Assembly: GCA_041652755.1 (NCBI GenBank)
Contig: JBAZGS010000001.1
Coordinates: forward strand, 80,488 to 144,487
DNA from: JAQTTT01 sp041652755
GTDB lineage: Archaea > Nanobdellota > Nanobdellia > Tiddalikarchaeales > Tiddalikarchaeaceae
Direction of reading: 5' to 3'
DNA: 64,000 nt
In this document: positions 25,476 to 33,589 of the stretch, in pieces
How positions within the stretch are numbered: the first letter of the stretch is position 1
Layout of the letters: each line of letters opens with the position of its first letter
The notes under the pieces: model-generated
Databases searched by the model: none
The model's input: only the letters and a program-made list of their open reading frames with translations
What the model was told of the DNA's origin: nothing
Program-made: the position numbers and the translations under genes

Positions 25476-26289
25476 TTTTGTAGCTAAGAATGCTTGAAAA
25501 ATCCAAGCCATTATTTGAATCAATTTCATAAACAGCTATATCTGTAATATTCATTCCTTCCAAATAATTTATTATTTCATTCTCTGAGCCTAGCTCATCA
25601 ACTAACCCTAAGCTTAAAGCCTGAGTCCCTGAAAAAATCCTACCGTCCTTTATGGTTTCAATTGATTCAATGCTTAAATTCCTGTTAACTGTAACAAAAT
25701 CCAAAAAATAATTAAAAGAATCATTGATTAAATTATTCAAAATAGCGTATTCTTCAATGCTTAAATCCTTATAGGGCGAGCCAATCTCCTTATAAGCTCC
25801 GCTTGAGATTTCATTATAATTTGCCCCGTATTTTTCCAAAGTTCCATTATAGCTTAAATAGCTCATCTTTGCGCCAATGCTTCCGACTATTGACAAGTCA
25901 TCGCTTACAATGTAATCGCTTGCGCTTGCAATCAGGTAAGCTCCGCTTGTTCCTAAGTCCCTAATCCAAGCAACAACTGTCTTATTCATTGATTCAACGT
26001 ATTGAGCAACTTCTTTAGAGGCAACAACTGTTCCTCCAGGGCTATTAATTGACAATATTACTGCATAAACATTAGGGTTGGTTTCAGCTTCCTTTAATGA
26101 TTCAATTATTGAATCGCTGCTGATTGACTGGCTTAATATTGAAGCATCAGTGCTTATTTCAGAGTTAATCTTAATCAATGCAACATTCCCCTCATCTATT
26201 CCATAAATAACCCCTAAAACAGTGGAGCCTATAAGCATTAACAAAAATATTAATCCAAACAAGTATAAAATCTTAATCAATTCATTCAT
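25447..26289 (-). CDS. sppA: Signal peptide peptidase SppA (S49 family)
   Basis: A 280-residue membrane-anchored serine protease that degrades signal peptides and membrane fragments. An N-terminal transmembrane helix (about 6-28) is followed by the S49 domain. LSINSPGGTVVAS is the oxyanion/substrate region, TSGAYLIAS carries the nucleophile Ser115, and SGAYKEIGSPYK carries the general base Lys167. The 52-residue separation is that of the archaeal Ser-Lys dyad enzymes. Its start overlaps the stop of the RDD gene by 4 bp, so the two are cotranscribed. Its end overlaps the convergent TrmB gene. Confidence 0.93.
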   Translation of the reverse strand: MNELIKILYLFGLIFLLMLIGSTVLGVIYGIDEGNVALIKINSEISTDASILSQSISSDSIIESLKEAETNPNVYAVILSINSPGGTVVASKEVAQYVESMNKTVVAWIRDLGTSGAYLIASASDYIVSDDLSIVGSIGAKMSYLSYNGTLEKYGANYNEISSGAYKEIGSPYKDLSIEEYAILNNLINDSFNYFLDFVTVNRNLSIESIETIKDGRIFSGTQALSLGLVDELGSENEIINYLEGMNITDIAVYEIDSNNGLDFSSILSYKTNLAFPTYD

Positions 26290-26804
26290 AATTCATTTAC
26301 AGCTCCGAACTTTTTTATAATTTTCCTATTGCTTACAACTAATGTGTTTGCAACATAATCTAGAACTCTTCTTTTTTGGCTGTCAAAAATCATCAAAAAG
26401 CAATCAAATGCCAATAAATTAAACAAGAAAGTTTTGGTAAGATTTCTAATAATAATTTGTGTAAGTGTCAAATTTTTTGATTTGCTTATAACTGTTAAAT
26501 TAAGCATTTTTTTCCCAAGGCTTCCCCCTAATAAGTACTCAAAGCTTATCAAATAAAAAGCAAAAATAGCCATGCATGCGAAATAACCAATCATTATTAA
26601 GCTTAATATTTCAGGATTATTTATTGATTCATAAACGCTTAAATTCTGTATGTTTAATCCAGCAAGATTATAATAAATCGAGTTAAAAGGCAATAAAATC
26701 ATGAAAAACAAGACTATTAAATCAATAATGTACGCCAAAGCCCTTATGTTAAAATCAGCAACAACTCTTATGTTCTTTGTAGGCAAAAATATTAAATCAC
26801 TCAT
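26286..26804 (-). CDS. RDD-family membrane protein
   Basis: A 172-residue integral membrane protein with the RDD domain. Residues 15-45 hold VVADFNIRALAYIIDLIVLFF, where the Arg and two Asp define the family, then further helices near 70-90 and 128-148, and LGGSLGKKMLNLTVIS with the conserved G-KxxxxL loop. RDD proteins are poorly understood; some act as ion/proton exchangers or assist envelope functions. It is cotranscribed with sppA through a 4-bp overlap. The start codon is only 17 bp from the divergent elp3 ATG, so each gene's promoter must lie inside the other's coding region. Confidence 0.85.
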   Translation of the reverse strand: MSDLIFLPTKNIRVVADFNIRALAYIIDLIVLFFMILLPFNSIYYNLAGLNIQNLSVYESINNPEILSLIMIGYFACMAIFAFYLISFEYLLGGSLGKKMLNLTVISKSKNLTLTQIIIRNLTKTFLFNLLAFDCFLMIFDSQKRRVLDYVANTLVVSNRKIIKKFGAVNEL

Positions 26805-26821
26805 GTTATAATAATTAAATT

Positions 26822-28333
26822 ATGAAACCTAATAAAGATTGCGAAAAAGCCATTGAAGAAATAGGTTCGCTTGCAAAGAATGAATCAAGCAAAGAAAAAG
26901 CTCACAGCATTAAAAGGCAAGTAATGAAAAAATATGGCATTTCAAAAGTTGTAAGTGACTCTGATATTTACTTGAAAAGCGGTTTAGAAGTTTTTAAAAG
27001 AAAGCCTAGCAGGAAATTAAGCGGAGTAAGCGTAGTTGCTGTAATGACTAGCCCTGCAAAGTGCCCTCATGGGAAGTGCGTTTTTTGCCCAGGAGGTGTT
27101 GATGCTGGCACTCCTCAAAGTTATACTGGAAAAGAACCAGCTGCCTTAAGGGCTGAGGCAAATAATTATGAACCTTACAAGCAGGTTAAAAACAGGATTG
27201 CTCAATACTTGTCCTTAGGCCAACTTCCAAGCAAAGTAGAATTAATAATAATGGGAGGAACGTTCACCTCCAGAACTTGGAAGTATCAAAAATGGTTTGT
27301 TAAAGAATGCTTCAGGGCTTTGAACAACTCAAAAGATGGCACTTTGAAAGAGATGCAAAAACTGAACGAGACAGCAAAATACAGATGCGTGGGGTTGACT
27401 GTTGAAACGCGTCCTGACCAAATCTCAAAAAAAACTATTAATAGAATGCTTGAATTAGGGGCAACAAGGGTGGAATTAGGTGTGCAAAGCGCTTTTGATG
27501 AGCTATTGAAAGCAAGCAACAGAGGCCATGATTCAAAAGATTCAATAAAAGCAATAAGATTGCTTAAAGATGCAGGTTTTAAGATTAATTATCATTTAAT
27601 GACTAATATGCCAAAAAGCACTATTAAATTAGATTATGAGTCCTTTAAAAAAATCTTTACAAATCCTGATTATAAACCTGACATGATAAAAATCTATCCA
27701 ACCTTATTAATCAAAGGCACCAAGCTTTATTCCTTGTTTGAAAAAAAAGAATGGAAACCCTACACTCAAAAGCAGACAATTGAATTATTGGCAAGGATTA
27801 AGAGAATAATACCTGAATATGTGAGGGTTATGAGGATTCAAAGAGACATTCCGAGTTACAAGATTGAGCAGGATTTGAAAAACAGCAACTTAAGGCAATT
27901 AATAACTGATTATATGAAAATAATGAATTGGAAGTGCAGTTGCATCAGGTGCAGAGAAGCTGCAAGAAAGTTAGGCAATATTAATGAATTGCATTACAAA
28001 ACAATCAAGTACTTAGCAAGCAAATCAACAGAGTATTTCATACAAGCTGTTGATAATAATAATTTTTTATTCGGATTCATCAGAGCAAGAGTTAATAAAA
28101 AAAAATTATTAATCCGGGAATTGCATGTTTATGGCGAGCAGGCAATGCTTGGAAAAGAAGGCATAATACAGCACAAAGGAATAGGCAAAGCCTTGCTGAA
28201 ACTGGCTGAGCAAATAGCTGTAAAAAACAAATTACAAGAAATACTAATAATAAGCGGAGTTGGAGTAAGAGAGTATTATAAGAAACAAGGATACGTTTTA
28301 AGAAATTATTACATGGCAAAGAGCTTACTCTGA
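26822..28333 (+). CDS. elp3: Elp3, tRNA uridine(34) acetyltransferase (radical SAM + GNAT)
   Basis: A 503-residue archaeal Elp3, which makes the carboxymethyl group (cm5U) at wobble uridine 34 of tRNAs using acetyl-CoA and SAM. The radical SAM cluster motif CPHGKCVFC (Cys81, Cys86, Cys89) is followed by GGVDAGTPQSYTGKEPAALRA, IMGGTFTS, VETRPDQI and LGVQSA. The C-terminal about 100 residues form the GNAT domain (IRELHVYGEQAMLG, HKGIGKALLKLAEQIA, GVREYYKKQGY). All hallmarks of the family are present. A TATA-like ATTAAATCA about 27 nt upstream lies within the start of the divergent RDD gene. Confidence 0.96.
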   Translation: MKPNKDCEKAIEEIGSLAKNESSKEKAHSIKRQVMKKYGISKVVSDSDIYLKSGLEVFKRKPSRKLSGVSVVAVMTSPAKCPHGKCVFCPGGVDAGTPQSYTGKEPAALRAEANNYEPYKQVKNRIAQYLSLGQLPSKVELIIMGGTFTSRTWKYQKWFVKECFRALNNSKDGTLKEMQKLNETAKYRCVGLTVETRPDQISKKTINRMLELGATRVELGVQSAFDELLKASNRGHDSKDSIKAIRLLKDAGFKINYHLMTNMPKSTIKLDYESFKKIFTNPDYKPDMIKIYPTLLIKGTKLYSLFEKKEWKPYTQKQTIELLARIKRIIPEYVRVMRIQRDIPSYKIEQDLKNSNLRQLITDYMKIMNWKCSCIRCREAARKLGNINELHYKTIKYLASKSTEYFIQAVDNNNFLFGFIRARVNKKKLLIRELHVYGEQAMLGKEGIIQHKGIGKALLKLAEQIAVKNKLQEILIISGVGVREYYKKQGYVLRNYYMAKSLL

Positions 28334-28855
28334 TTTGTTTTCAAAGCTTGCTTTTGCAATCATTAATCCTTGCTTGGTGTATTCTTTTCTGTCAATTAAG
28401 CCTTTAGTAAGTATGAAAATAGCTCCTTTGCTGTAGCCAATTCTAGGATCAGGGGTTAAACCTGCCTTAAAATAAGCCTTGCTTACATCGCAGTCTTTAT
28501 TAACTAACTTTAAAACCTCTTTAGGGTGTTCGAATCCTGAAGAAAGCCCAATAAAATATTCGTTTCCATTGTAAATAACGCTTGCGCATGTGTTAAAATA
28601 TCCAGTTTTAGCTTCTTTTGAAGGCATGATTCCTGATTCAATACCTACACCTAAGCACTTCGTAATCCCTGATGCAGAAATTGAATTGTAAGCCTCAAAA
28701 GCCCTGTTCTTTGCGCCTTTAAGGGTTTCATCAAGGCTCATTGGCTGCTCATTAACTGAAGAATTAGCCTTATAACTTATAATTTCATCATTTGGGAATA
28801 ACTCCATTACAGCCCCTAATTTTACTGGATTTATTGAGCCGACGCAGATTTTCAT
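28325..28855 (-). CDS. Inosine/xanthosine triphosphatase (DUF84 family)
   Basis: A 176-residue non-canonical purine NTP phosphatase of the DUF84/YjjX family, which removes ITP and XTP from the nucleotide pool. Diagnostic stretches are the N-terminal MKICVGSINPVKLGAV (phosphate-binding SxNPVK), the SSVNEQPMSLDETLKGAKNRA segment and LGVGIESGI (metal-binding Glu). Length is typical. The 3' end overlaps that of the convergent elp3 gene by 9 bp. The main alternative, HAM1/RdgB-type ITPase, has a different N-terminal motif. Confidence 0.9.
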   Translation of the reverse strand: MKICVGSINPVKLGAVMELFPNDEIISYKANSSVNEQPMSLDETLKGAKNRAFEAYNSISASGITKCLGVGIESGIMPSKEAKTGYFNTCASVIYNGNEYFIGLSSGFEHPKEVLKLVNKDCDVSKAYFKAGLTPDPRIGYSKGAIFILTKGLIDRKEYTKQGLMIAKASFENKSE

Positions 28856-28943
28856 AAATATTATTAGATTAAAATCTTTTTATAAACATATCTATGATAA
28901 TAATTCAAAATTTATATAAAGCAGCTGTTTATTATTTTAAATT

Positions 28944-30038
28944 ATGATAAACTCAATAATGTCCAAAAAATTAGTCACAGTTACTCCAGATAATACTGTC
29001 AGTGATGCAATGAATCTTATGGATAGCCATCATTACAAGGAGCTTCCTGTTCTTGATGAAAAAAACAGGGTTTTAGGTTTAGTTACATATTCAAATATTT
29101 TAAGTGTTGTAAAATTTAATGGTAATAGTAAAATTGACCATTTAATTGAAGGAGTTCCAATAATTCACGAAACTGATTCAGAGCAATACGTATTGGATTT
29201 AATGATTAATTCAGGATTAATGGGGCTTCCAGTTGTTGATAATGATGAAAAATTAAAAGGTTTTGTTAGTGATTATGATTTAATTAATTTCTATAAAGAT
29301 AAGCTAAAGAATGCTCCATTAACTGATGTTAATGTAAAAAAAGTACCTTCAGTAAAAGAGTCAGCAACATTGGGCGAGACAAAAAATATTTTAATATTTA
29401 ACAAAAGAGACAGGCTTCCAGTGGTGGATGGGAATGGAAAATTTGTTGGAACAGTGCTTTTATTGGATATTTTAAGAAGAATATACAAAAATGATTCCAA
29501 CAAGAATGATAAGAAAAATCTTTCGGGCAAAAAAAACAATATTTTAAATAACACTATTAGTGATTTGGTAAGAAAGGGAATTAAAATAAGCTTTGATTCA
29601 GATTTATATCAAACTGCCAATATGATGCTTAATAATCAATTGTTAGGATTAATCATTGTTAATTCAGAAAATCAGCCATTAGGTGCAGTGGACAGGTGCA
29701 GCATATTAAAGCTTTTAAGCGATTTCAACAATGACAGCGAGATAAAAATAGATATAGTTGGTGAAGTTAACAGAAATGCTGTTGATGAGATAAAGAAAAT
29801 CATAAAAACCCAACTGAAACTTTTGCCATCTTACCAATCTTCAATTAAAGGCATTAAAGTTTTCATAAAAAGGGTGCATGATGACCAAAATACAGGAAAA
29901 GTAGACGTCAGGCTTACAATAATTAGGGAAGGGTTTAATGATTTGTTAATCCAAAAAACTGATTATGACATCTTGCTTACTTTAATGGATTGCATTGATA
30001 ACGCGAACACTTTGCTTAAAAACAAGGTAAAGAAATAA
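28944..30038 (+). CDS. Four-CBS protein with C-terminal HPF-like domain
   Basis: A 364-residue soluble protein. Residues 1-120 and about 125-262 each hold a pair of CBS domains (MSKKLVTVTPDNTVSDAMNLM, HYKELPVLDEKNRVLGLVTY, KFVGTVLLLDILRRI, LGAVDRCSILKLL), which usually bind adenosine nucleotides. The last about 100 residues (from DIVGEVNRNAVDEIKK) follow the beta-alpha-beta-beta-beta-alpha order of ribosome hibernation factors of the HPF/YfiA family. GKVDVRLTIIREGF corresponds to the strand pair, and KTDYDILLTLMDCIDNANTLL to the last helix with its YxAID-like pattern. The protein could thus link nucleotide state to ribosome inactivation, but this rests on fold-level similarity only. A TATA box about 30 nt upstream supports the start. 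Confidence 0.75.
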   Translation: MINSIMSKKLVTVTPDNTVSDAMNLMDSHHYKELPVLDEKNRVLGLVTYSNILSVVKFNGNSKIDHLIEGVPIIHETDSEQYVLDLMINSGLMGLPVVDNDEKLKGFVSDYDLINFYKDKLKNAPLTDVNVKKVPSVKESATLGETKNILIFNKRDRLPVVDGNGKFVGTVLLLDILRRIYKNDSNKNDKKNLSGKKNNILNNTISDLVRKGIKISFDSDLYQTANMMLNNQLLGLIIVNSENQPLGAVDRCSILKLLSDFNNDSEIKIDIVGEVNRNAVDEIKKIIKTQLKLLPSYQSSIKGIKVFIKRVHDDQNTGKVDVRLTIIREGFNDLLIQKTDYDILLTLMDCIDNANTLLKNKVKK

Positions 30039-30078
30039 AAGATTTTTTAAATTAAAGTCTGTCTTTTAATCCTTAGTT

Positions 30079-30151
30079 AGCCCTGTAGTCTAGTGGTCAA
30101 GGACTTCTGGCTTTGAACCAGATAACCCAGGTTCGAATCCTGGCAGGGCTA
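30079..30151 (+). tRNA. tRNA-Gln (anticodon UUG)
   Basis: A 73-nt cloverleaf. Acceptor AGCCCTG pairs with CAGGGCT and is followed by discriminator A. The D arm contains TAGTGGTCAAGGA. The anticodon stem TCTGG/CCAGA encloses CTTTGAA, so the anticodon is TTG. The T arm is CCAGG-TTCGAAT-CCTGG. CCA is not encoded and no intron is present. In an organism with GatDE it is charged first with Glu and then amidated. Confidence 0.95.
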
Positions 30152-30324
30152 CATTTTTTTTTAATAAATTAAATTGGTTTCCCCTGGGGCTTTGCAATAG
30201 CAAAGGGCCAGTTCTGAATCCCTGGCAGGGCTACATTTTTTTTTAATAAATTAAATTAGTTTCCCCTGGGGCTTTGCAATAGCAAAGGGCCAGTTCTGAA
30301 TCCCTGGCAGGGCTACATTTTTTT
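30144..30324. repeat. 82-bp tandem repeat containing the tRNA-Gln 3' end
   Basis: Unit 1 (30144-30225) and unit 2 (30226-30307) are 82 bp each and differ at one base. A third copy breaks off after 17 bp (30308-30324). Each unit starts with the tRNA acceptor end CAGGGCTA plus CATTTTTTTT. It also contains a hairpin CTTTGC-AATA-GCAAAG and a decayed T arm (CCAG-TTCTGAAT-CCCTGG) leading into the next CAGGGCTA. The tRNA 3' end has therefore been copied twice. Unequal recombination or old attachment-site duplications are possible origins. No integrase is seen nearby. Confidence 0.85.
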
Positions 30325-30345
30325 AAAAACTTAACAAAAGCGCAA

Positions 30346-31074
30346 TTAGTTAATTTTTGCTGAAGCTTCCCTGTACCAATCTCCAATAATTTTTCCGCTG
30401 ACAAGAATCATTAATGAAGAGGCAATCAGCGGGCCTATTACAATAACAATTGATATTACCCCAACAATGCCTATCACAATTGAATAAAGAATCATTACTC
30501 CAAGCATTTTCATATACTCCCAAAAATTTCCAAAAATCATTCTGAAAATTTTTTTAAAATTAAAAAAACTTAAGAATTTTCCAGAATCAGCAAAGTTCGC
30601 TGCCATAATCGGAACAAAAATAACAAATAATATTACAATTAAAATTATTACCCCAAAATTCGCCAATTCGCTTATAGCTATATTCTCAATAGTACTTGAA
30701 CTAATAGATTCTAAGCTTCCGTTCAAAATAGCATCCCTATATGATAAAAATTCAGAGCCCAATATCGCCAGATTGTTCAAAGGGCCTAAAAGTATAAAAA
30801 AGGTTATAATGCTGAGTATTATTGCATGTAAAATATAGTATATTACCCCATTCAAAAAGTCCTCTTTAATATCTCCGTAAATGTTAGGGATTTCATCTTT
30901 CTTTTTTATTGCATTTGACATCACCTTAATTGAGATTCCAAGCAAGAGCATCCTTCCAAAAACAGGAATAAACTCTGTCAAAGCAGCTATTAAGCAGAAG
31001 ACCAAGGTTTTGCCCCAATCTTTTGAAATCAAACCATACACTGATACAGAATTATTAATTTTTAGTTCAAGCAT
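30346..31074 (-). CDS. DUF4013-like membrane protein
   Basis: A 242-residue multi-pass membrane protein with hydrophobic segments near residues 22-48, 80-105, 130-165, 185-215 and 215-235. The GRMLLLGISIKVMSNAIKK turn, a charged DIKEDFLNGVIYYILHAII loop and the final about 50 residues rich in Val/Ile/Gly resemble the archaeal DUF4013 family of unknown function. There is no signal peptide and no catalytic motif. The start agrees with a divergent position relative to nothing close; downstream lie the tRNA-Gln repeats. Function unknown. Confidence 0.55.
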   Translation of the reverse strand: MLELKINNSVSVYGLISKDWGKTLVFCLIAALTEFIPVFGRMLLLGISIKVMSNAIKKKDEIPNIYGDIKEDFLNGVIYYILHAIILSIITFFILLGPLNNLAILGSEFLSYRDAILNGSLESISSSTIENIAISELANFGVIILIVILFVIFVPIMAANFADSGKFLSFFNFKKIFRMIFGNFWEYMKMLGVMILYSIVIGIVGVISIVIVIGPLIASSLMILVSGKIIGDWYREASAKIN

Positions 31075-31132
31075 TATAAATTAAATAAAGTAATTGCTTT
31101 TAATATTTTTTATTAAACACTTTTAATAAGAA

Positions 31133-31996
31133 TTATTTTTCTAATTTAAGCGTGTAATCTTTTTTAAAATCAATTCCTTCAATTTGCTTGTTCAGGCCTC
31201 TTTTGTTGCCCATCACTTCCTGCTCTGAATAGTTCTTGTAATCAAGCACTTTCTGCCTTTTTTTGCTGATTGATTCATTGCTTATTATTCCAGGGCCTCC
31301 GATGCATCCTCCTATGCAGAAAAGCAAGTCGAAGAATTTTTTGCCCCTGTTTTTTTCAAAAATTTCCTTCAAATTTTTGCAATTTGAGCAGGAAACCATT
31401 TCATTTTTTTTAAAAATGTTTTTTGCATTCATAGTTTTTACCAAACCTCCTTCTATTGGATAAATCTTCGTGTATTCGTTGTAAAATTTGTCAAAAGGCA
31501 GTTTCTTTTTTGAGTAAGCTATTTTTTCATTGATGATTATTTCTTTCAATTCTTTAAAAGTAATAACTGCATCTATTAATTTTGAAGACTTGGCTTCAAT
31601 TTTTTTTGCAAAGCAGGGTGATAGGAAAACTATCCTGTAATCAGGATAATTATTCTTTATTACTTTAGCCATTGCAAGCATTGGCGAATCAAAAGGCAGC
31701 AAATATTTGATGTATTCAGGAAGCTGGCTTTTTACAAGGTTCACTATTGAAGGGCAAGGGGTTGTTATGAACATTTCCTGCTCTTTATGCGAATTAATGT
31801 ATTCCCTGTATTCCTTATTTATTATTTTTGCCCCGAAAGTCAGCTCAGTGACCCTGTTAAAACCCATTTTTTTCATTGTTGAAACAAAAGAGTTGTATTC
31901 GAAATCAATAGGAAAAGAGGGGGCAGTCATCAAAAAAGTTTTATCTTTAGACTTTAATAGTTTCATAACTTTTTTTTGGTCATCATTGTAGTTCAT
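31133..31996 (-). CDS. Minimal FeFe-hydrogenase-like protein (H-cluster domain only)
   Basis: A 287-residue stand-alone version of the FeFe-hydrogenase large-subunit C-terminal domain. All four cysteines that would hold the H-cluster 4Fe-4S unit are present: TTPCP (Cys81), SPCFAKKIEA (Cys128) and FCIGGCIGGPG (Cys227, Cys231). The residue before Cys81, a proton-transfer Cys in catalytic enzymes (TSCCP), is Pro here. An extra CSNC pair (Cys203/Cys206) precedes the third motif. No ferredoxin-like domains are present. Such short forms include sensory types and the ultraminimal archaeal hydrogenases. Catalysis, H2 sensing or an Fe-S assembly role like Nar1 all remain open. No HydE, HydF or HydG gene is in the window. 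Confidence 0.75.
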   Translation of the reverse strand: MNYNDDQKKVMKLLKSKDKTFLMTAPSFPIDFEYNSFVSTMKKMGFNRVTELTFGAKIINKEYREYINSHKEQEMFITTPCPSIVNLVKSQLPEYIKYLLPFDSPMLAMAKVIKNNYPDYRIVFLSPCFAKKIEAKSSKLIDAVITFKELKEIIINEKIAYSKKKLPFDKFYNEYTKIYPIEGGLVKTMNAKNIFKKNEMVSCSNCKNLKEIFEKNRGKKFFDLLFCIGGCIGGPGIISNESISKKRQKVLDYKNYSEQEVMGNKRGLNKQIEGIDFKKDYTLKLEK

Positions 31997-32024
31997 AGAT
32001 TAGTTTAATTATTAATTGTTTAAA

Positions 32025-32444
32025 TTATTTATGATAACTCCTGTTGTTAATAATCATTATTGCTCTGTAAACCTGCTCAATTAAAACCATCCTTGCCAAT
32101 TCATGAGTGAAAGTCATTGCGGATAAGGATAATAATTTTGCTTTGCTTTTAGTCTCTTTTTTTATTCCATCAGCCCCTCCAATAATGAACTTGATGTTGC
32201 TGTCATTATTCAAAAGCTCACTAAAGTCTAAGCTAGAATAATTAGCGCCTAGTTCATCTAAGATGTAAGTGTCAGAATCAATTAATTTACTAATCTCTTC
32301 AGATTCTTTTTCTATTCCTTTGTCTTTAAGCTCAAATACTTCAATTTTTCTGAAAACTTTAAGCCTTTTGAGGTATTCATCAATAAGTGATTGGATTCGT
32401 TTATCCTTGATTTTGCCAACACCAATTATCTTAATAGAGTTCAT
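32025..32444 (-). CDS. rlmH: 23S rRNA (pseudouridine-1915 N3) methyltransferase RlmH
   Basis: A 139-residue SPOUT-class methyltransferase that methylates pseudouridine 1915 of 23S rRNA helix 69. It shows the RlmH pattern throughout: IKIIGVGKIKDKRIQSLIDEYLKRL at the start, YILDELG, FIIGGADGIKKE (trefoil-knot SAM loop), LSLSAMTFTHELARMVLIEQVYRA and the hallmark end NRSYHK (usually xxPYHK/R). Length is normal. This enzyme is found in bacteria and in some archaea. It is divergent from the nucleotidase gene with 54 bp between the starts. Confidence 0.93.
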   Translation of the reverse strand: MNSIKIIGVGKIKDKRIQSLIDEYLKRLKVFRKIEVFELKDKGIEKESEEISKLIDSDTYILDELGANYSSLDFSELLNNDSNIKFIIGGADGIKKETKSKAKLLSLSAMTFTHELARMVLIEQVYRAIMIINNRSYHK

Positions 32445-32498
32445 AATAATACTTTATGAGAGTAAAGTTTAATAAGTATTTGATTAATTAATTATTTC

Positions 32499-33341
32499 AT
32501 GAGCGAATTATTTATCAGGGATGAGTCTGAGCTTGAAGATAAAATCAATATTTTCAAAAAACAGGGATTGCATAAAATCCAGGTAGTGAGCGATTTTGAC
32601 AGAACCTTGACTCAAGCATTCTTTAAGGCACACTCAGTCCAAACAAGCTATTCATTAATAAGGGAAGGCAATTATTTGACTGAAGATTATCCAAAACTTG
32701 CATTTGCTTTATTTGACAAATACCATCCTTATGAAATCAGTAAAAATTTGCCAATTGCTGAAAAATCAAAATACATGATTAAATGGTGGCAGGAGCACCT
32801 TAAAATAATGATTGAGCATGGCATGAAAAAATCAGTGATTGATGACATTGTTCAAAAAAATAAAACAGTTTATAGACAGGGATTTTTCGAATTTTCAAAA
32901 ATGCTCAATGATTTAGGGATTCCGTTTTTAATACTTTCCGCAGGATTAGGGGATATAATAAAGGGTTCTTTGGAAAAGAACAAGTCAATGTATTCGAATA
33001 TAAAAATCATTGCCAATTTTTATGAATATAATATTAATGGAAGCATAAATGGCTATTTGTCTAATATTATTCATCCTTTCAATAAAAATGAAGCCAGCAT
33101 AAAAAACAATGATTATTTTAAAAAAATAATGGAAAGAAGCAATATTATCCTACTAGGAGACACTTTAGAGGATGCTGAAATGATTAAGGGAGCAAATTGC
33201 GAAAACTTAATCTCCATAGGGTTCTTGAATAAAAGCAACAGCCCTAAAGAGTTGCATGATTATTCAGAAAAATATGATTTAATAATATTGAATGATTCTT
33301 CAATGAATCCTGCTTTGGAACTTATCAAAAGACTTATTTAA
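32499..33341 (+). CDS. Pyrimidine 5'-nucleotidase (UMPH-1/cN-III family)
   Basis: A 280-residue HAD-superfamily phosphatase resembling cytosolic 5'-nucleotidase III, which dephosphorylates UMP/CMP. VVSDFDRTLTQAF at about 28-40 is HAD motif I with both aspartates. LILSAGLGDIIKGSL is motif II. IILLGDTLEDAEMIKGA is motif IV with the metal-binding Asp residues. The helical cap between motifs (about 45-130) is of the size seen in this family. TATA at about 28 nt upstream supports the start. It fits with the two pyrimidine deaminases of the window as part of pyrimidine salvage, though not linked to them. Confidence 0.85.
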   Translation: MSELFIRDESELEDKINIFKKQGLHKIQVVSDFDRTLTQAFFKAHSVQTSYSLIREGNYLTEDYPKLAFALFDKYHPYEISKNLPIAEKSKYMIKWWQEHLKIMIEHGMKKSVIDDIVQKNKTVYRQGFFEFSKMLNDLGIPFLILSAGLGDIIKGSLEKNKSMYSNIKIIANFYEYNINGSINGYLSNIIHPFNKNEASIKNNDYFKKIMERSNIILLGDTLEDAEMIKGANCENLISIGFLNKSNSPKELHDYSEKYDLIILNDSSMNPALELIKRLI

Positions 33342-33382
33342 AAAAGAAACCTTTTTAATATGAAATATTTAACATTTTAATT

Positions 33383-33589
33383 ATGTTTGTGGCTTCAAAT
33401 TGTAATAACCTTGAAAAAAATCTTAATAAAGAAAAAAAAACTTCTGAATTAATACTTGAAGGATTAGAAAAACAATATAATTTAGATAAAAAAGAATGTA
33501 AAAAACAAGCTAATTTTTATTTGAGTGTTTCTAATATTCCAGAAATACAAAACAAAGTTAAATATTTTTTAGAAAACCACACTTTCTAA
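33383..33589 (+). CDS. Small hypothetical helical protein
   Basis: A 68-residue, Lys/Glu/Asn-rich protein that is probably all helical. It is not recognised. A TATA-like CTTTTTAATATG about 30 nt before the ATG matches the leaderless pattern of this genome, which supports it being real. Its last 21 bp overlap the end of the convergent AlkD-like gene. It contains three Cys and no membrane segment. Confidence 0.5.
   Translation: MFVASNCNNLEKNLNKEKKTSELILEGLEKQYNLDKKECKKQANFYLSVSNIPEIQNKVKYFLENHTF

Noticed and set aside
30160..30310. Possible extra tRNA genes in the 82-bp repeats
   Set aside because: Only the T arm and acceptor 3' strand are present and the T arm has mismatches; no D arm, anticodon arm or 5' acceptor strand can be found.
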